DNA from: Actinoplanes sp. M2I2
GTDB lineage: Bacteria; Actinomycetota; Actinomycetes; Mycobacteriales; Micromonosporaceae
Assembly: GCF_023544445.1 (NCBI RefSeq)
Contig: NZ_JALPVJ010000017.1
Coordinates: 163,857 to 227,856 of the forward strand
Direction: 5' to 3'
DNA: 64,000 nt
Each line of letters starts with the position of its first letter. The first letter of the stretch is position 1. The notes under the pieces are model-generated. The model ran no database searches. It saw nothing but the letters and a program-made list of their open reading frames with translations, and was not told where the DNA came from. This document shows positions 8,489 to 17,236 of this stretch, piece by piece. Position numbers and translations under genes: made by a program.

Positions 8489-11400
8489 ATGGCGGCAGCC
8501 CCGGAGGCGATCGAGGAAATCAACGCCGCGGTGGCGTCCCTGCGGCGCTCCGCCGAGGAGCTGCTCGACGACTACGCGGACGATTTCCCGCCCGCGCTGC
8601 TCGACGAGCTCATCGACTCGCTCGGCCCGGCGGCCGCGTCGCGCTGGTTGTACCCGGAGCTCGCCGTCGGACTGTGGGAGACGCTGGCCTACGCCCTGAA
8701 GCTGCGGGCCTTCCAGCGGCTCGGGCAGTCCGGTGGGACCGAGGACCTCGAGCGGGCGATCGCTCTGTACCGCAGGGCCATCGGCTCGCTTCCCGAGGGG
8801 CCCGATCGGTATCCACTGTGGGCGAACCTGGCGCAGGCCCTCCAGGCTCGGTGCATCGCTGTGCCGCAGGACCCCGCAGCCGCGCGCGAAACCGTGACGG
8901 CTCAGGCGCGGGCCGTGGATCTGGCCGTGCGCGAGGCTGACCTCGACTACGCCGCCGAATCCATCGCGCTCCTGCTGCGCACAACTCCCGCCGCGACCGA
9001 CTCGGTCGTTCTGGTTCGTGCCTTGAGGCAGGCGGCGGTCCGGGCGGCGCCGGGCGACGAGGCGCATCGCAAGATCATCGACGCCCTCATCACGCTCTCG
9101 TTGCGGCAGATCGACCGGTACGACGCCGAGGGTTCCACGGTGGCGCTCGACCTGGCGATCGAGGCGCTGGAGGGCGCCGCGGAGGCCGTCGGCGCCTCGG
9201 CGCACCGGGTGGCCGCCTTCGGCCTGCTGGGCTCCGCCCTGGGCCGCCGGGCCGAGCAGGACCGGGCCGGGGCCGATGCGGACCTCGATGCGGCGGTGGC
9301 CGCGCTGCGCATCGCGCTGGACACGGCCGTCGCCGTCGACGAGCGGGACGAACTGCTGGCCCGGCTGTCCACGATGCTGCTGCACCGGTTCGAGACGGGC
9401 CGGCAGTACCGGGATCTCGACGAGGCCATCCAGCTGGGATACCGCGTCTCGGCGGCGAGCGGACCGCCGCCGGCCCGTCCCGGCGCTCGTACGCTCGAAC
9501 GGGCCCTGCGGCTGCGCGCCGACCTCACCGGCAGCTCCGAGGACGCCTCCATCGCGCACACGTTGCGCTGGTACCTCGGCCGGCAGGAGGGCCCCGGCGC
9601 CCGGCCGTCCGGCACGCTCAAGCGGCTCTTCGGGCTCGGCTACTCGGTCCTGGCCGCGAAGCGCAGGGCCCACACGCATCCCGACCTCGAACTGGCCCGC
9701 GAAGCCGACGAGGAGATCGCCTGGCTGCGGTCGGCCCGGGCCGCCGCGGGGGACGACCGGCACCGTGTCGAGCTGCTGGAGGATCTGGTCGACGCGCTCT
9801 CCGGCCGGTTCACCGCCCTTCCCGAGGCCCCCCTCCGCGACGAGCTGATCGAGCAGTCCCGCGCCCTGGTGGCGGAGCTTCCCGGGGACCAGCCGGCGCA
9901 TCGGGCCACCCACCGTTTCCTGCTCGGCATGGCCCTGGTCCTGCGCTGGCGCGACACCGGCCGGGACACCGACCTCGACGACGCCCTGGAGCAGCTGGGC
10001 CGTACCGCCGGCGAGCAGGCGTCGCCCACCGGATCGCGGCTCGAGGCGGCGACCCTGCTGGGGGACACCGCGGCGGGCGCCGGGCGGTGGACGCTCGCCA
10101 CCACGGCGTACGAGCAGGCCGTGGATCTTCTCCCTCGCCTGGCCGGGCGTCACCTGCCGCCGGACGACCATCTGCGCGAGGTCGCCCGCTGGTCGGGCCT
10201 CGCCTCGGACGCGGCCGCCGTCGCGGTCCGGGCCGGATCGCCGGAGCGCGCGCTCGAACTGCTGGAACGCGGGCGGGGCCTGCTGATCGGGCGGGTCCTC
10301 GAGGCCCGCGACGACTTCGGCGACGTGCTGGCCGCGGCTCCGGACCGGGCGCCCGCGCTGCTCGCCGAGCTCCGCCGCATCGGCGACGAGCTGGCCGCCG
10401 CCGACCCCGGCCACGAGGACGCTCCGGGCTCCGCCGACCGCCGACGGGCGCTGGTCAAGGCCTGGGACGGTACGGTCGCGAGCATCCGCCGCCTGCCGGG
10501 CTGTGCCGGTTTCCTGGCCCCCGTGACCATCGCCGAGCTGCTCCCCGCGGCCGCCCGAGGCCCGGTGGTGACCGTGAACGTCAGCCGGTTCGGCAGTCAC
10601 GCGCTCGTGCTCGCCGGCGCCGGTGTCGCCGCCGTCGCGCTGCCCGGGCTCACGCCGGAGGCCGTGCACGACCGGGTGACTCGGTTCCTCGACGCCCTGC
10701 CGTTCGCCGAGCTGAGCCCGGCCGACCCGGAAGCCACCGGGGAGGCCCAGCAGCCGTTGCGGGACGTGCTCGACTGGCTGGCGGCCACCGTCGCCGCCCC
10801 GGTGCTGGCGCATCTGGAGACGCCGCAACGGATCTGGTGGATTCCCACCGGGAGGCTCGCCGCTCTGCCCTTGCACGCGGTGGTGCTCGATCAAGCCGTT
10901 TCCTCGTACGCCCCGACCGTACGCACGCTGTTGCGCAGCCCCGCCCGGAGCGGCGACGCGCCGCTGGTCGCGGTGGGCGCGACGGCCGGCCAGACGTCGC
11001 TCACGGGCGTCACCGCCGAAGTCGACCGCCTGCTCCAGGCCGTGCCCGGGGCGGTCCGCATCCCGGCCGGCGAGGCCACCCGCGACCGGGTCCGGGCCGC
11101 CCTGCGCACCAGCCGGTGGCTGCACGTCGCCTGTCACGCGACGAGCTACCCGGCCACCCCGGCGGACAGCGCGCTGCACCTGGACGACGGCCGACTGACC
11201 GTACGCAGTCTGCTGGCCGACCAGGCGCCGCACGGCGAACTGGTGTTCCTGTCGGCCTGCGAGACGGTGCTGAGCAGCGAGGTCGCCGCGGCCGAGGTCC
11301 TGCACCTGGGCACGGCGTTCCACCTGGCCGGCTTCCCGCACGTGATCGGCACCCTGTGGCGGGTGACCGACGGCACCGCGGCGGAGACGGCGCGGCTGTT

Positions 11401-11533
11401 CTACGGGCGGACCGGCTCGCCCCCGGACGCCGAGCGGGCCGCGGTCGCCCTGCACGAGACGGCACGGCAGCTGCGGGACCGCTACCCCGGGCTGCCCACC
11501 CGCTGGGCCGCGTACGCCCACCTCGGCCGCTGA
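8489..11533 (+). CDS. TPR-like repeat protein with C-terminal CHAT caspase-like protease
   Basis: A 1014-residue cytosolic protein. Residues ~20-640 are helical repeats of TPR type (for example DLERAIALYRRAIGSLPEG, DLDEAIQLGYRV), with GSPERALELLERGRGLL just before the protease. The CHAT domain fills the C-terminus with the caspase-type dyad in place: His883 in HVACHATSYP and Cys924 in LSACETVLSS, then GTLWRVTDGTAAE. Such proteins act as regulated peptidases in cell-death or defence modules. ATG 8489 is used and GTG 8474 is an in-frame alternative. The intact dyad suggests an active enzyme. The target is unknown. Confidence 0.88.
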   Translation: MAAAPEAIEEINAAVASLRRSAEELLDDYADDFPPALLDELIDSLGPAAASRWLYPELAVGLWETLAYALKLRAFQRLGQSGGTEDLERAIALYRRAIGSLPEGPDRYPLWANLAQALQARCIAVPQDPAAARETVTAQARAVDLAVREADLDYAAESIALLLRTTPAATDSVVLVRALRQAAVRAAPGDEAHRKIIDALITLSLRQIDRYDAEGSTVALDLAIEALEGAAEAVGASAHRVAAFGLLGSALGRRAEQDRAGADADLDAAVAALRIALDTAVAVDERDELLARLSTMLLHRFETGRQYRDLDEAIQLGYRVSAASGPPPARPGARTLERALRLRADLTGSSEDASIAHTLRWYLGRQEGPGARPSGTLKRLFGLGYSVLAAKRRAHTHPDLELAREADEEIAWLRSARAAAGDDRHRVELLEDLVDALSGRFTALPEAPLRDELIEQSRALVAELPGDQPAHRATHRFLLGMALVLRWRDTGRDTDLDDALEQLGRTAGEQASPTGSRLEAATLLGDTAAGAGRWTLATTAYEQAVDLLPRLAGRHLPPDDHLREVARWSGLASDAAAVAVRAGSPERALELLERGRGLLIGRVLEARDDFGDVLAAAPDRAPALLAELRRIGDELAAADPGHEDAPGSADRRRALVKAWDGTVASIRRLPGCAGFLAPVTIAELLPAAARGPVVTVNVSRFGSHALVLAGAGVAAVALPGLTPEAVHDRVTRFLDALPFAELSPADPEATGEAQQPLRDVLDWLAATVAAPVLAHLETPQRIWWIPTGRLAALPLHAVVLDQAVSSYAPTVRTLLRSPARSGDAPLVAVGATAGQTSLTGVTAEVDRLLQAVPGAVRIPAGEATRDRVRAALRTSRWLHVACHATSYPATPADSALHLDDGRLTVRSLLADQAPHGELVFLSACETVLSSEVAAAEVLHLGTAFHLAGFPHVIGTLWRVTDGTAAETARLFYGRTGSPPDAERAAVALHETARQLRDRYPGLPTRWAAYAHLGR

Positions 11534-11604
11534 GACCGCGCCGATGCGGCCGCCCGCGCTGCGTTCGGACCGCGGCCACCTCGGGACGGGATTAGTCTCG
11601 GCGC

Positions 11605-12696
11605 ATGGTTGATCCCGCGCGAGCCGCCGCGTTGTACGACCAGCTCGGTGACATCTTCTGCCTGACGTTCGTCAAAGGGGTCGACGAGGCCGAGGCTTTG
11701 CGGAGGATGGGCGGCTACGCGGACACGTCGGCCCGGCGGACCGGGGCCGAGCTGGGCGAGTTGATGGGCGACTTCGACGCGGGCTTCCCGCAGATGGCCG
11801 CCGCCCTGTCTCTCGGGGCGTGGTCCGTGGTGATCGAGCCCGAGGGCTTCGAGGGCTCCGACGTGGACCTGCTGGAGTCGGTGTCGCGGGGTACGGAAGC
11901 CCTGTCGGTTCTCCGGCACGACTATGCGTCGCCACAGGTCGCGTACGCCGTCGACGGCGTCGCCGTGGCCGGCTTCGATCCGGATTTCCCGGGCGACGAC
12001 CGGATGTGGGGCACCGACCCCGGCACTCTTCGCCCGTTGCTGCTCGAGGCCGGCCTGGACGGGCTCGCGCCGGACGAGGACTCGTGGGAACCCGCCGGTC
12101 CTCGAGCGCTGGTTCTGGCTGAGCTCGTCACCGGTACGGCCATGCCGGTGGACCCGCTCGCCGGTCCGGCCCTGTCCGCGCGGATCGAGCCGTGGTTCGT
12201 CGCACCGCTCGGACCGGGCTATCGCCTGGGCTCCGACCCGTACGAGCCGGGCAGCGCGGAGATGGTCGCCACGGCCGAACGCGCCGATCCGCGGACCCAG
12301 CGGGCGGTGGCGATGGCCGAGGTCGCCCGGCTGGCCGGGTTGCTGGGCCTGGACGGCACTCCAGGACTGGCCGATGTCCTGGAGGCCACCGCCCGCGGCG
12401 CCGCGGTGCGGGTCACGCCGGACTCGCCGCTCGGGCACCACGTCCGTGACTGGCTGACGACTCAGAAACGGGCCGGCGACTCCCTCAACGGCCCTGACCG
12501 GCATCGCCTCAGCGACGCCGAACGGACACAGGGCAACAGGCTGGGCTGGTTCGTCACGGCGTTGCGCGGAGTGCTCGACCCGGATCCGCGGCACGCGGTG
12601 CTGGCCGCGCTGCGCCCGGTCGGATCCGTGCCCGGCCTCTTCGGCGGTTCCGCCGCACGCACGGCGGTTCTGCGGTCCCTCAGCGAAGGCGGCTGA
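11605..12696 (+). CDS. DUF6461 family protein
   Basis: A 363-residue cytosolic protein. The N-terminal ~170 residues follow the DUF6461 pattern: FCLTFVKGVDEAEALRRMGG, then GAWSVVIEPEGFEGS, a VSRGTEALSVLRHDYASP segment, and FDPDFPGDDRMWGTDP. The remainder is helical and variable. DUF6461 proteins are frequent in actinobacteria, often as paralogues near toxins or regulators, with no proven activity. It lies 71 bases after the CHAT gene on the same strand and may belong to that locus. The 3' end converges on the TetR gene. Confidence 0.65.
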   Translation: MVDPARAAALYDQLGDIFCLTFVKGVDEAEALRRMGGYADTSARRTGAELGELMGDFDAGFPQMAAALSLGAWSVVIEPEGFEGSDVDLLESVSRGTEALSVLRHDYASPQVAYAVDGVAVAGFDPDFPGDDRMWGTDPGTLRPLLLEAGLDGLAPDEDSWEPAGPRALVLAELVTGTAMPVDPLAGPALSARIEPWFVAPLGPGYRLGSDPYEPGSAEMVATAERADPRTQRAVAMAEVARLAGLLGLDGTPGLADVLEATARGAAVRVTPDSPLGHHVRDWLTTQKRAGDSLNGPDRHRLSDAERTQGNRLGWFVTALRGVLDPDPRHAVLAALRPVGSVPGLFGGSAARTAVLRSLSEGG

Positions 12697-12713
12697 GGCG
12701 ACGAGCCGACGGC

Positions 12714-13412
12714 TCAGGGGGCGAGCCGGTGCAGCCAGTCGCGCAGCAGCGCCGTCTCGGCGGGTCGCAGCGCCTGCGGGGGCTGGGCGGCCAGGGCGGC
12801 GTCCAGCGCCAGAGCCGAGGGCGCCAGGCCGGGTTCCGCGGCTGCGGGGGCGCCGGTCAGGATGGTCCCGAAGAGGCTGTCGCGCATCCTCGCGGAGAGC
12901 CCCAGCTCGTCGCTGATCGGCAGCGAGCCGGGATCGGCCGCGCCGATCAACGTGAGCGTGACGCCGACGCTGCCGGCCAGGGCCAGTTCGGCGGCGACGG
13001 CGGGCGGCACGCGCAGCCGGCCGGCCGCCGCGACCCGGTCGAGGAAGTGGATCAGCAGCTCGCGTCCCTGCTCGACGGCCGGCGGGCGGCGGCCGGGCCG
13101 GTCGGTGCCGAACATCAGCACATAGAACGCCGGGTGCCGCAGCCCGAAGTCGACGTGCATGTCCCAGCCGCGGCGCAGGTCGGCGATCGGGTCGCCGGTC
13201 GGGGTGAGAGCCTGTTTCTCGGCCAGATACCGGTCGAAGACGTGCCGGGCCAGCGCGGCGAGCAGCCCGTCCATGTCGCCGAAGAGCTGGTAGAGCGAGG
13301 CGGCCCGGATCCCCGCGGCCGTGGCCACCGAACGGGTCGAGACCGCCTGGGCGCCGTCGCTCTCCAGGATCCGGGCTGCCACCTCGAGGATCTGCTGCCG
13401 TTTGTCGTCCAC
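12714..13412 (-). CDS. TetR family transcriptional regulator
   Basis: A 232-residue regulator with an N-terminal TetR DNA-binding domain: RQQILEVAARILESDG, then VSTRSVATAAGIRAASLYQLF as the helix-turn-helix. The C-terminal ligand domain is helical (VDFGLRHPAFYVLMFG). GTG 13412 is the start. It is divergent from the aldo/keto reductase gene with 87 bases between. Two palindromes in that gap are likely its operators, so it probably represses both genes until an unknown small molecule binds. Confidence 0.88.
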   Translation of the reverse strand: MDDKRQQILEVAARILESDGAQAVSTRSVATAAGIRAASLYQLFGDMDGLLAALARHVFDRYLAEKQALTPTGDPIADLRRGWDMHVDFGLRHPAFYVLMFGTDRPGRRPPAVEQGRELLIHFLDRVAAAGRLRVPPAVAAELALAGSVGVTLTLIGAADPGSLPISDELGLSARMRDSLFGTILTGAPAAAEPGLAPSALALDAALAAQPPQALRPAETALLRDWLHRLAP

Positions 13413-13420
13413 GGTTGCAA

Positions 13421-13477
13421 TGCTACGCCATTCGGCGTATCACTGGTTCAGGCAGTGCTACGCATTTCGGCGTGGCA
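13421..13477. promoter_or_regulatory. Two palindromic operators between TetR and aldo/keto reductase genes
   Basis: Site 1 at 13421-13442 is centred on TACGCCATTCGGCGTA, with 6-base perfect arms and further outer matches. Site 2 at 13456-13477 has arms TGCTACGC and GCGTGGCA, matching at 7 of 8 positions around a 6-base centre. The half-site TACGC(C) is shared, and the centres are about 35 bases apart. Position and symmetry fit binding by the divergent TetR regulator. Confidence 0.7.
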
Positions 13478-13499
13478 CCGATACGCAGGGGATGAAACC

Positions 13500-14396
13500 A
13501 TGAACCGAGTGGGATACGGCGCCATGCAGCTCGCCGGGACGCACGTGTGGGGGATGCCGGACGACCCCGAGGCGGCGCGGCGGGTGCTGCGCCTGGCCGT
13601 CGAGCTGGGCGTAACCTTCTTCGACACCGCGAACGCGTACGGCCCCCGTACCGTCAACCGCCTGATCGGCGAGGCCCTGCGGCCGTTTCCGGACGGGGTG
13701 ATCGTCGGCAACAAGGTCGGCGCCGGGCGCGGTCCCGGACGCAGCTGGACCACGATCAGCGAACCGGCTGAGATCCGCGCCCAGGTGCACGAGGCTCTGG
13801 CCGACCTGGGTACGGAGGTGAGCGAGCTGACCTATCTGCGGCTCGGCGGCGATCTGGGTCAGCCGTCGGCCGAGGAGGACCTGGAGGAGCGGCTGGGCGT
13901 GCTGGTCGAGCTGCGCGAGCAGGGCCTGATCCGCCGCATCGGGCTGTCCGGGGCCTCCTCGGAGCAACTCGCCCGGGCGCGGAGGATGACGCCGATCGCG
14001 GCCGTGCAGAATCGCTTCAACCTGCTCGACCGCAGCGGCGTGGGCGTTCTCGCCGACTGCGAGGCTCAGGACATCTGGTTCGTGCCCTACTTCCCGCTGG
14101 CCTCGGGGCAACTGACCGGTTACCCCGAGCTGACCGGCCCGGCCGAGCGCCTCGGCGCCACGCCGGCCCAGATCGCGCTGGCCTGGCTGCTGCGCCGCAG
14201 CCCGGCCATGGTGATCATCCCCGGCACGAAGAACCCGGACCACCTGCGCGCCAACGTGACCGCCGCCGGCGTGGCCTCCGAGCTGACCGGCGAGGAGGTC
14301 ACCCGCCTGACCGCCCTGGCCGACGAGTCCGGGGCGCTGCTGCACCAGCCCGACCGGTCTAGCCTGAACGCCTTCGCCGACGTGGTCGAGCACTGA
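13500..14396 (+). CDS. Aldo/keto reductase family oxidoreductase lacking the usual His
   Basis: A 298-residue (alpha/beta)8-barrel NADPH oxidoreductase. FFDTANAYG supplies the catalytic Asp and Tyr and IVGNKVG the Lys. The position normally read as LxxLHRPD is SELTYLRLGGDL, so the tetrad His is Arg here, as in a subgroup whose reactions are poorly defined. The NADPH-binding end is present (IIPGTKNPDHLRANV). ATG 13500 has AGGGGATG upstream. It is divergent from, and probably controlled by, the TetR regulator. The substrate is unknown. Confidence 0.85.
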   Translation: MNRVGYGAMQLAGTHVWGMPDDPEAARRVLRLAVELGVTFFDTANAYGPRTVNRLIGEALRPFPDGVIVGNKVGAGRGPGRSWTTISEPAEIRAQVHEALADLGTEVSELTYLRLGGDLGQPSAEEDLEERLGVLVELREQGLIRRIGLSGASSEQLARARRMTPIAAVQNRFNLLDRSGVGVLADCEAQDIWFVPYFPLASGQLTGYPELTGPAERLGATPAQIALAWLLRRSPAMVIIPGTKNPDHLRANVTAAGVASELTGEEVTRLTALADESGALLHQPDRSSLNAFADVVEH

Positions 14397-14461
14397 CCCC
14401 CGTCGGGTCCCGGGGAGGAGCCGTTCACCGGGACGCGGCGGCGGTCGCCTACGCTCGTCGG

Positions 14462-14983
14462 GTGCTCGAAGCTTCGCGGATCTGCCGCTGCGTCATCTGT
14501 CACGACTACGACGACCGCGACGACTACGACGCGGCCGACCGTGGCGTGATCGCCAACGTGGAGAAGTTCGGGTGGAGCGTCATCGGCGTCCCGGCGGACG
14601 AACAGGGGCCGGGCTGGGCGTACACGATCGGCCGCTGGCACAGCCGCGGTGAGCCGGAACTGGCCATGTTCGGGCTCGACCTGGGCGTCCTGCAGTCGTG
14701 CCTGGAGATCCTGGCCGAGCGCGACGGTCTCACCGACGGCGAAGCCCTCGACGATGTGGTCAAGGGTTACCCGGTGCAACTGAAAGCCGTCGAGCCGACC
14801 TGGTTCCGGGCCTTCTTCGGGCACGGCATGTGGTTCTACCGGCAGCCCCCGATCCCGTTCCTCGAGGTCGTCTGGCCGGACCGGGACGGCGCCTTCCCGT
14901 GGGACACCGGCAGCCTCGCCCAGCCGCACCTGTGGCTGCCGCCCGGCGAGCACCCGCAAGGCGTCTGGACCCAGGACGTCTGA
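14462..14983 (+). CDS. DUF4262 domain protein
   Basis: A 173-residue protein. It has a short Cys pair (CRCVICHDYDDRDDYD) followed by a DUF4262-type fold: VEKFGWSVIGVPADEQGPGWAYTIG, then PELAMFGLDLGVLQSCLEIL, and a C-terminal DTGSLAQPHLWLPPGEHP. DUF4262 has no assigned reaction and is widespread in actinobacteria. The N-terminal cysteine pair is an addition that could bind metal. GTG 14462 is the start, and there is no clear Shine-Dalgarno. It converges with the TrmO-like gene 12 bases away. Confidence 0.7.
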   Translation: MLEASRICRCVICHDYDDRDDYDAADRGVIANVEKFGWSVIGVPADEQGPGWAYTIGRWHSRGEPELAMFGLDLGVLQSCLEILAERDGLTDGEALDDVVKGYPVQLKAVEPTWFRAFFGHGMWFYRQPPIPFLEVVWPDRDGAFPWDTGSLAQPHLWLPPGEHPQGVWTQDV

Positions 14984-14995
14984 GCCCGGCAACGC

Positions 14996-15463
14996 CTACG
15001 GCTTGAAGTAGTCCGCCATCAAGTCGGTGATCCAGCCCGGCTGGGTCACATCGGCCGGGAGGAACGCCGCCAGGGCCGGCTTCAGATCGATGACCGGGGT
15101 GCCGGAGACCGCGTCGAGCCCGGTCACGGTCAACTCGCGACCGTGGACGGACTCGATGGCGCAGAACGTCGCCCCGATGCGGTTGGGCCGGCGCGGGCCG
15201 CGCCCGGCGAAGACCCCGACGGGGGGAAGCTCGGCGCGGCCGCGATAGGGGCGTGGCTCGCGGTAGTCGCCCTCGTCGGGGAACTGGTCGAAGACGAACA
15301 GGACCTCGACGTGCGAGAAGACCTCCAGGCCTTGCAGGCTGGTCTCGCCGAAGCGCTCGTCGATGGTGATCGTGCTGCGGACCGCACCCCAGTTGTCGGT
15401 GTTCTGGATGTCCGTCCGGTCATTGTGGACCGTACCTATCGAGGTGATCTCGAAGCTGGGCAT
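14996..15463 (-). CDS. trmO: TrmO/TsaA-like tRNA m6t6A37 methyltransferase family (SAM-dependent)
   Basis: A 155-residue protein of the YaeB/TsaA (UPF0066) beta-barrel family, which methylates t6A37 in tRNA-Thr using S-adenosylmethionine. Visible landmarks are GPRRPNRIGATFCAIESV and LDAVSGTPVIDLKPAL, the family RPNxIG and GTPxxDxKP motifs. It is shorter than the E. coli protein (235) and keeps only the SAM-binding barrel, as many actinobacterial members do. RSP before RPN is altered to RGPR. It is first of a minus-strand run but separated from the next gene by ~90 bases. Confidence 0.72.
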   Translation of the reverse strand: MPSFEITSIGTVHNDRTDIQNTDNWGAVRSTITIDERFGETSLQGLEVFSHVEVLFVFDQFPDEGDYREPRPYRGRAELPPVGVFAGRGPRRPNRIGATFCAIESVHGRELTVTGLDAVSGTPVIDLKPALAAFLPADVTQPGWITDLMADYFKP

Positions 15464-15550
15464 AGTCCGGAGGCTAGCCGACGGTGTCCTCGTGGAGGTG
15501 CCGCTGCGCCTGTCGACGAGCGCGGCGGCACACCACGGGGATCGGCGTTG

Positions 15551-16348
15551 TCAGCGGGCGGCGGCTTCGATCAGGCGGGTCACCTGCTCCGGGTGGCTGA
15601 CCATGGCGACGTGCGACGAGTTGATCTCGACGGTGCGGGACTTCGCGCGGGCGGCCATGAAACGCTCCAGATCCGGGGCGATGGCCTTGTCCTGGCGGGC
15701 GACCAGATACCAGGAGGGGATCGTCCGCCAGGCCGCCACGGTGGCCGGCTCGCTGAAGGCGGCCGCGTTCAGAGGCTCCTGGGTGGCGGCCATGTCCGCC
15801 GCGGTGGACTTGTCGACGTCGGCCGCGAAGACACCGCGGAACTTGGCCGGGTCGATGTAGAGATCCGCGTTGCCCGGGCTGGTCGGCACCTGCTGGAGCG
15901 GAAGCTGAGCGATCGGGTCCTGCACCGGCTTGGCGCTGAGCGCGCCGACGGTCTCGCCGGTGTCCGGGGCGAAGGCCGCGATGTAGACCAGCGACTTGAC
16001 GGCGGGGTCACCGGCCGCGGCTGTGCTGATGACGGCCCCGCCGTAGGAGTGGCCGACCAGCACCACCGGGCCGCCGATGAAGTCGACCAGGCTCTTGACG
16101 GAGGCGGCGTCGGAGGCGATGCCCCGCAGCGGCGTCGCCGCCGCCCGGACCGGGTATCCGTCCCGGCGCAGCCGCTCGATGACCCCGTTCCAGCTCGACG
16201 GGTCGGCGAACGCGCCATGGACCAGCACGATGGTCGGCTTGGCGGGTCGGGTCGGGGCAGCGTCGGCGGGCAGCGCCAGCGCGAGGGAAGCGGCCACGGT
16301 CACCGCGCCGATGACCGCGGTGACGGGGCGGTGGGCGTACTTGGGCAT
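15551..16348 (-). CDS. Secreted alpha/beta hydrolase
   Basis: A 265-residue esterase-like enzyme with a Sec signal peptide (residues 1-~30, hydrophobic AVIGAVTVAASLALALPADA). The fold marks are IVLVHGAFADPSSW (oxyanion loop), GHSYGGAVIS with the nucleophile Ser, a late Asp (ARQDKAIAP) and His in SSHVAMVSHP. Members of this group are often annotated as esterases or salicylate-esterase-like, and the substrate is open. It lies just 3' of a cytosolic hydrolase and the LuxR gene on the same strand, so a regulated operon is plausible. Confidence 0.85.
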   Translation of the reverse strand: MPKYAHRPVTAVIGAVTVAASLALALPADAAPTRPAKPTIVLVHGAFADPSSWNGVIERLRRDGYPVRAAATPLRGIASDAASVKSLVDFIGGPVVLVGHSYGGAVISTAAAGDPAVKSLVYIAAFAPDTGETVGALSAKPVQDPIAQLPLQQVPTSPGNADLYIDPAKFRGVFAADVDKSTAADMAATQEPLNAAAFSEPATVAAWRTIPSWYLVARQDKAIAPDLERFMAARAKSRTVEINSSHVAMVSHPEQVTRLIEAAAR

Positions 16349-16390
16349 GATGAAGCACCTTTCGGTCAGTCGGTTGGGGACGGGAAAGCT

Positions 16391-17197
16391 TTAGAGGGAC
16401 TGCTGCTTGAGCCAGGACAGGCAGGCTTCGGCTACCTCACGCCAGCCGTGGTCGACGGTCAGCGAGTGCCCCCGGTCGCCGAACTCCTGGATGTCGGTGA
16501 CGGCTTGGGAGTGCCGGTACTGCTTGAGGGTGGCCCGGGTCACGGCCTCCGGTACGGTGTGGTCGCGGCCACCCATGATCAGCAGCAGGGGCCCGCGCAT
16601 GTCGTTGCCCGTGTTCACCTTGGCCGGCGAGTGCGGGTCGAAGTTGGCGGCGGCCGCTTCGAAGAGGGGCTTCGCCGGTGACGGGATCGCCCACTGTTCG
16701 TACAGGCCGGCCGACTCCTGCTCGGTGAGCGCGTTGCCGAACCCGTACCGGAACTGCTCGGCCGTCAGGGAGACCGCCCGGTGCCGGTTGGCGACGTTCT
16801 TGAACACCGGGAAGGTGACGCGCAGCGAGGACAGCGGCAGCGGCAGCACGCCCTTGATCTGGGCGGCGTCGATCGCGACGGCCGCGGCCGCGAGATCCTG
16901 GCCGAGGAGCTTCTGGGCGATCATGCCGCCGAAGGAGTGGCCGATCAGGATGGGCTTGACGGGCAGCCCGGCGATGATCTTTGCGTAGTGGCCGACCACG
17001 TCGTCGATGCCGTGGCCGGCGACGTCGTCCGGGTGGGCCCGGGCCTGCGTGACGGTGTCCGGCTCGCCGGGCCAGCCGGGCGCCGAGGCCGGGTAGCCGG
17101 CGTCCTGGAACAGGCCCGTCCAATTGGCCCAGGAGGTGGCGTGCAGCCACAGTCCGTGGATGAAAATGACCGGGGTGCGGGTGTCGATGTCGCTCAT
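16391..17197 (-). CDS. Cytosolic alpha/beta hydrolase
   Basis: A 268-residue hydrolase without signal peptide. It shows FIHGLWLHATSWANW, IGHSFGGMIAQ with the nucleophile Ser, MGGRDHTVPEA with the acid and GDRGHSLTVDHGW with the catalytic His, a complete triad. It sits 42 bases upstream of the secreted hydrolase and 39 bases downstream of the LAL regulator stop, all on the minus strand, so the three may form one transcription unit. The reaction is not identifiable beyond ester or C-C hydrolysis. Confidence 0.83.
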   Translation of the reverse strand: MSDIDTRTPVIFIHGLWLHATSWANWTGLFQDAGYPASAPGWPGEPDTVTQARAHPDDVAGHGIDDVVGHYAKIIAGLPVKPILIGHSFGGMIAQKLLGQDLAAAAVAIDAAQIKGVLPLPLSSLRVTFPVFKNVANRHRAVSLTAEQFRYGFGNALTEQESAGLYEQWAIPSPAKPLFEAAAANFDPHSPAKVNTGNDMRGPLLLIMGGRDHTVPEAVTRATLKQYRHSQAVTDIQEFGDRGHSLTVDHGWREVAEACLSWLKQQSL

Positions 17198-17236
17198 AGG
17201 CCGAACGTAGGCGCCGGTCCGAGCGCTTCGCTTGGG

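Noticed and set aside
7994..11521. Open frame of 1175 codons antisense to the CHAT gene
   Set aside because: A by-product of high GC and codon bias in the sense gene. It has Arg/Gly/Gln-rich composition and no domain, and only its last 148 codons (the small partner) look real.
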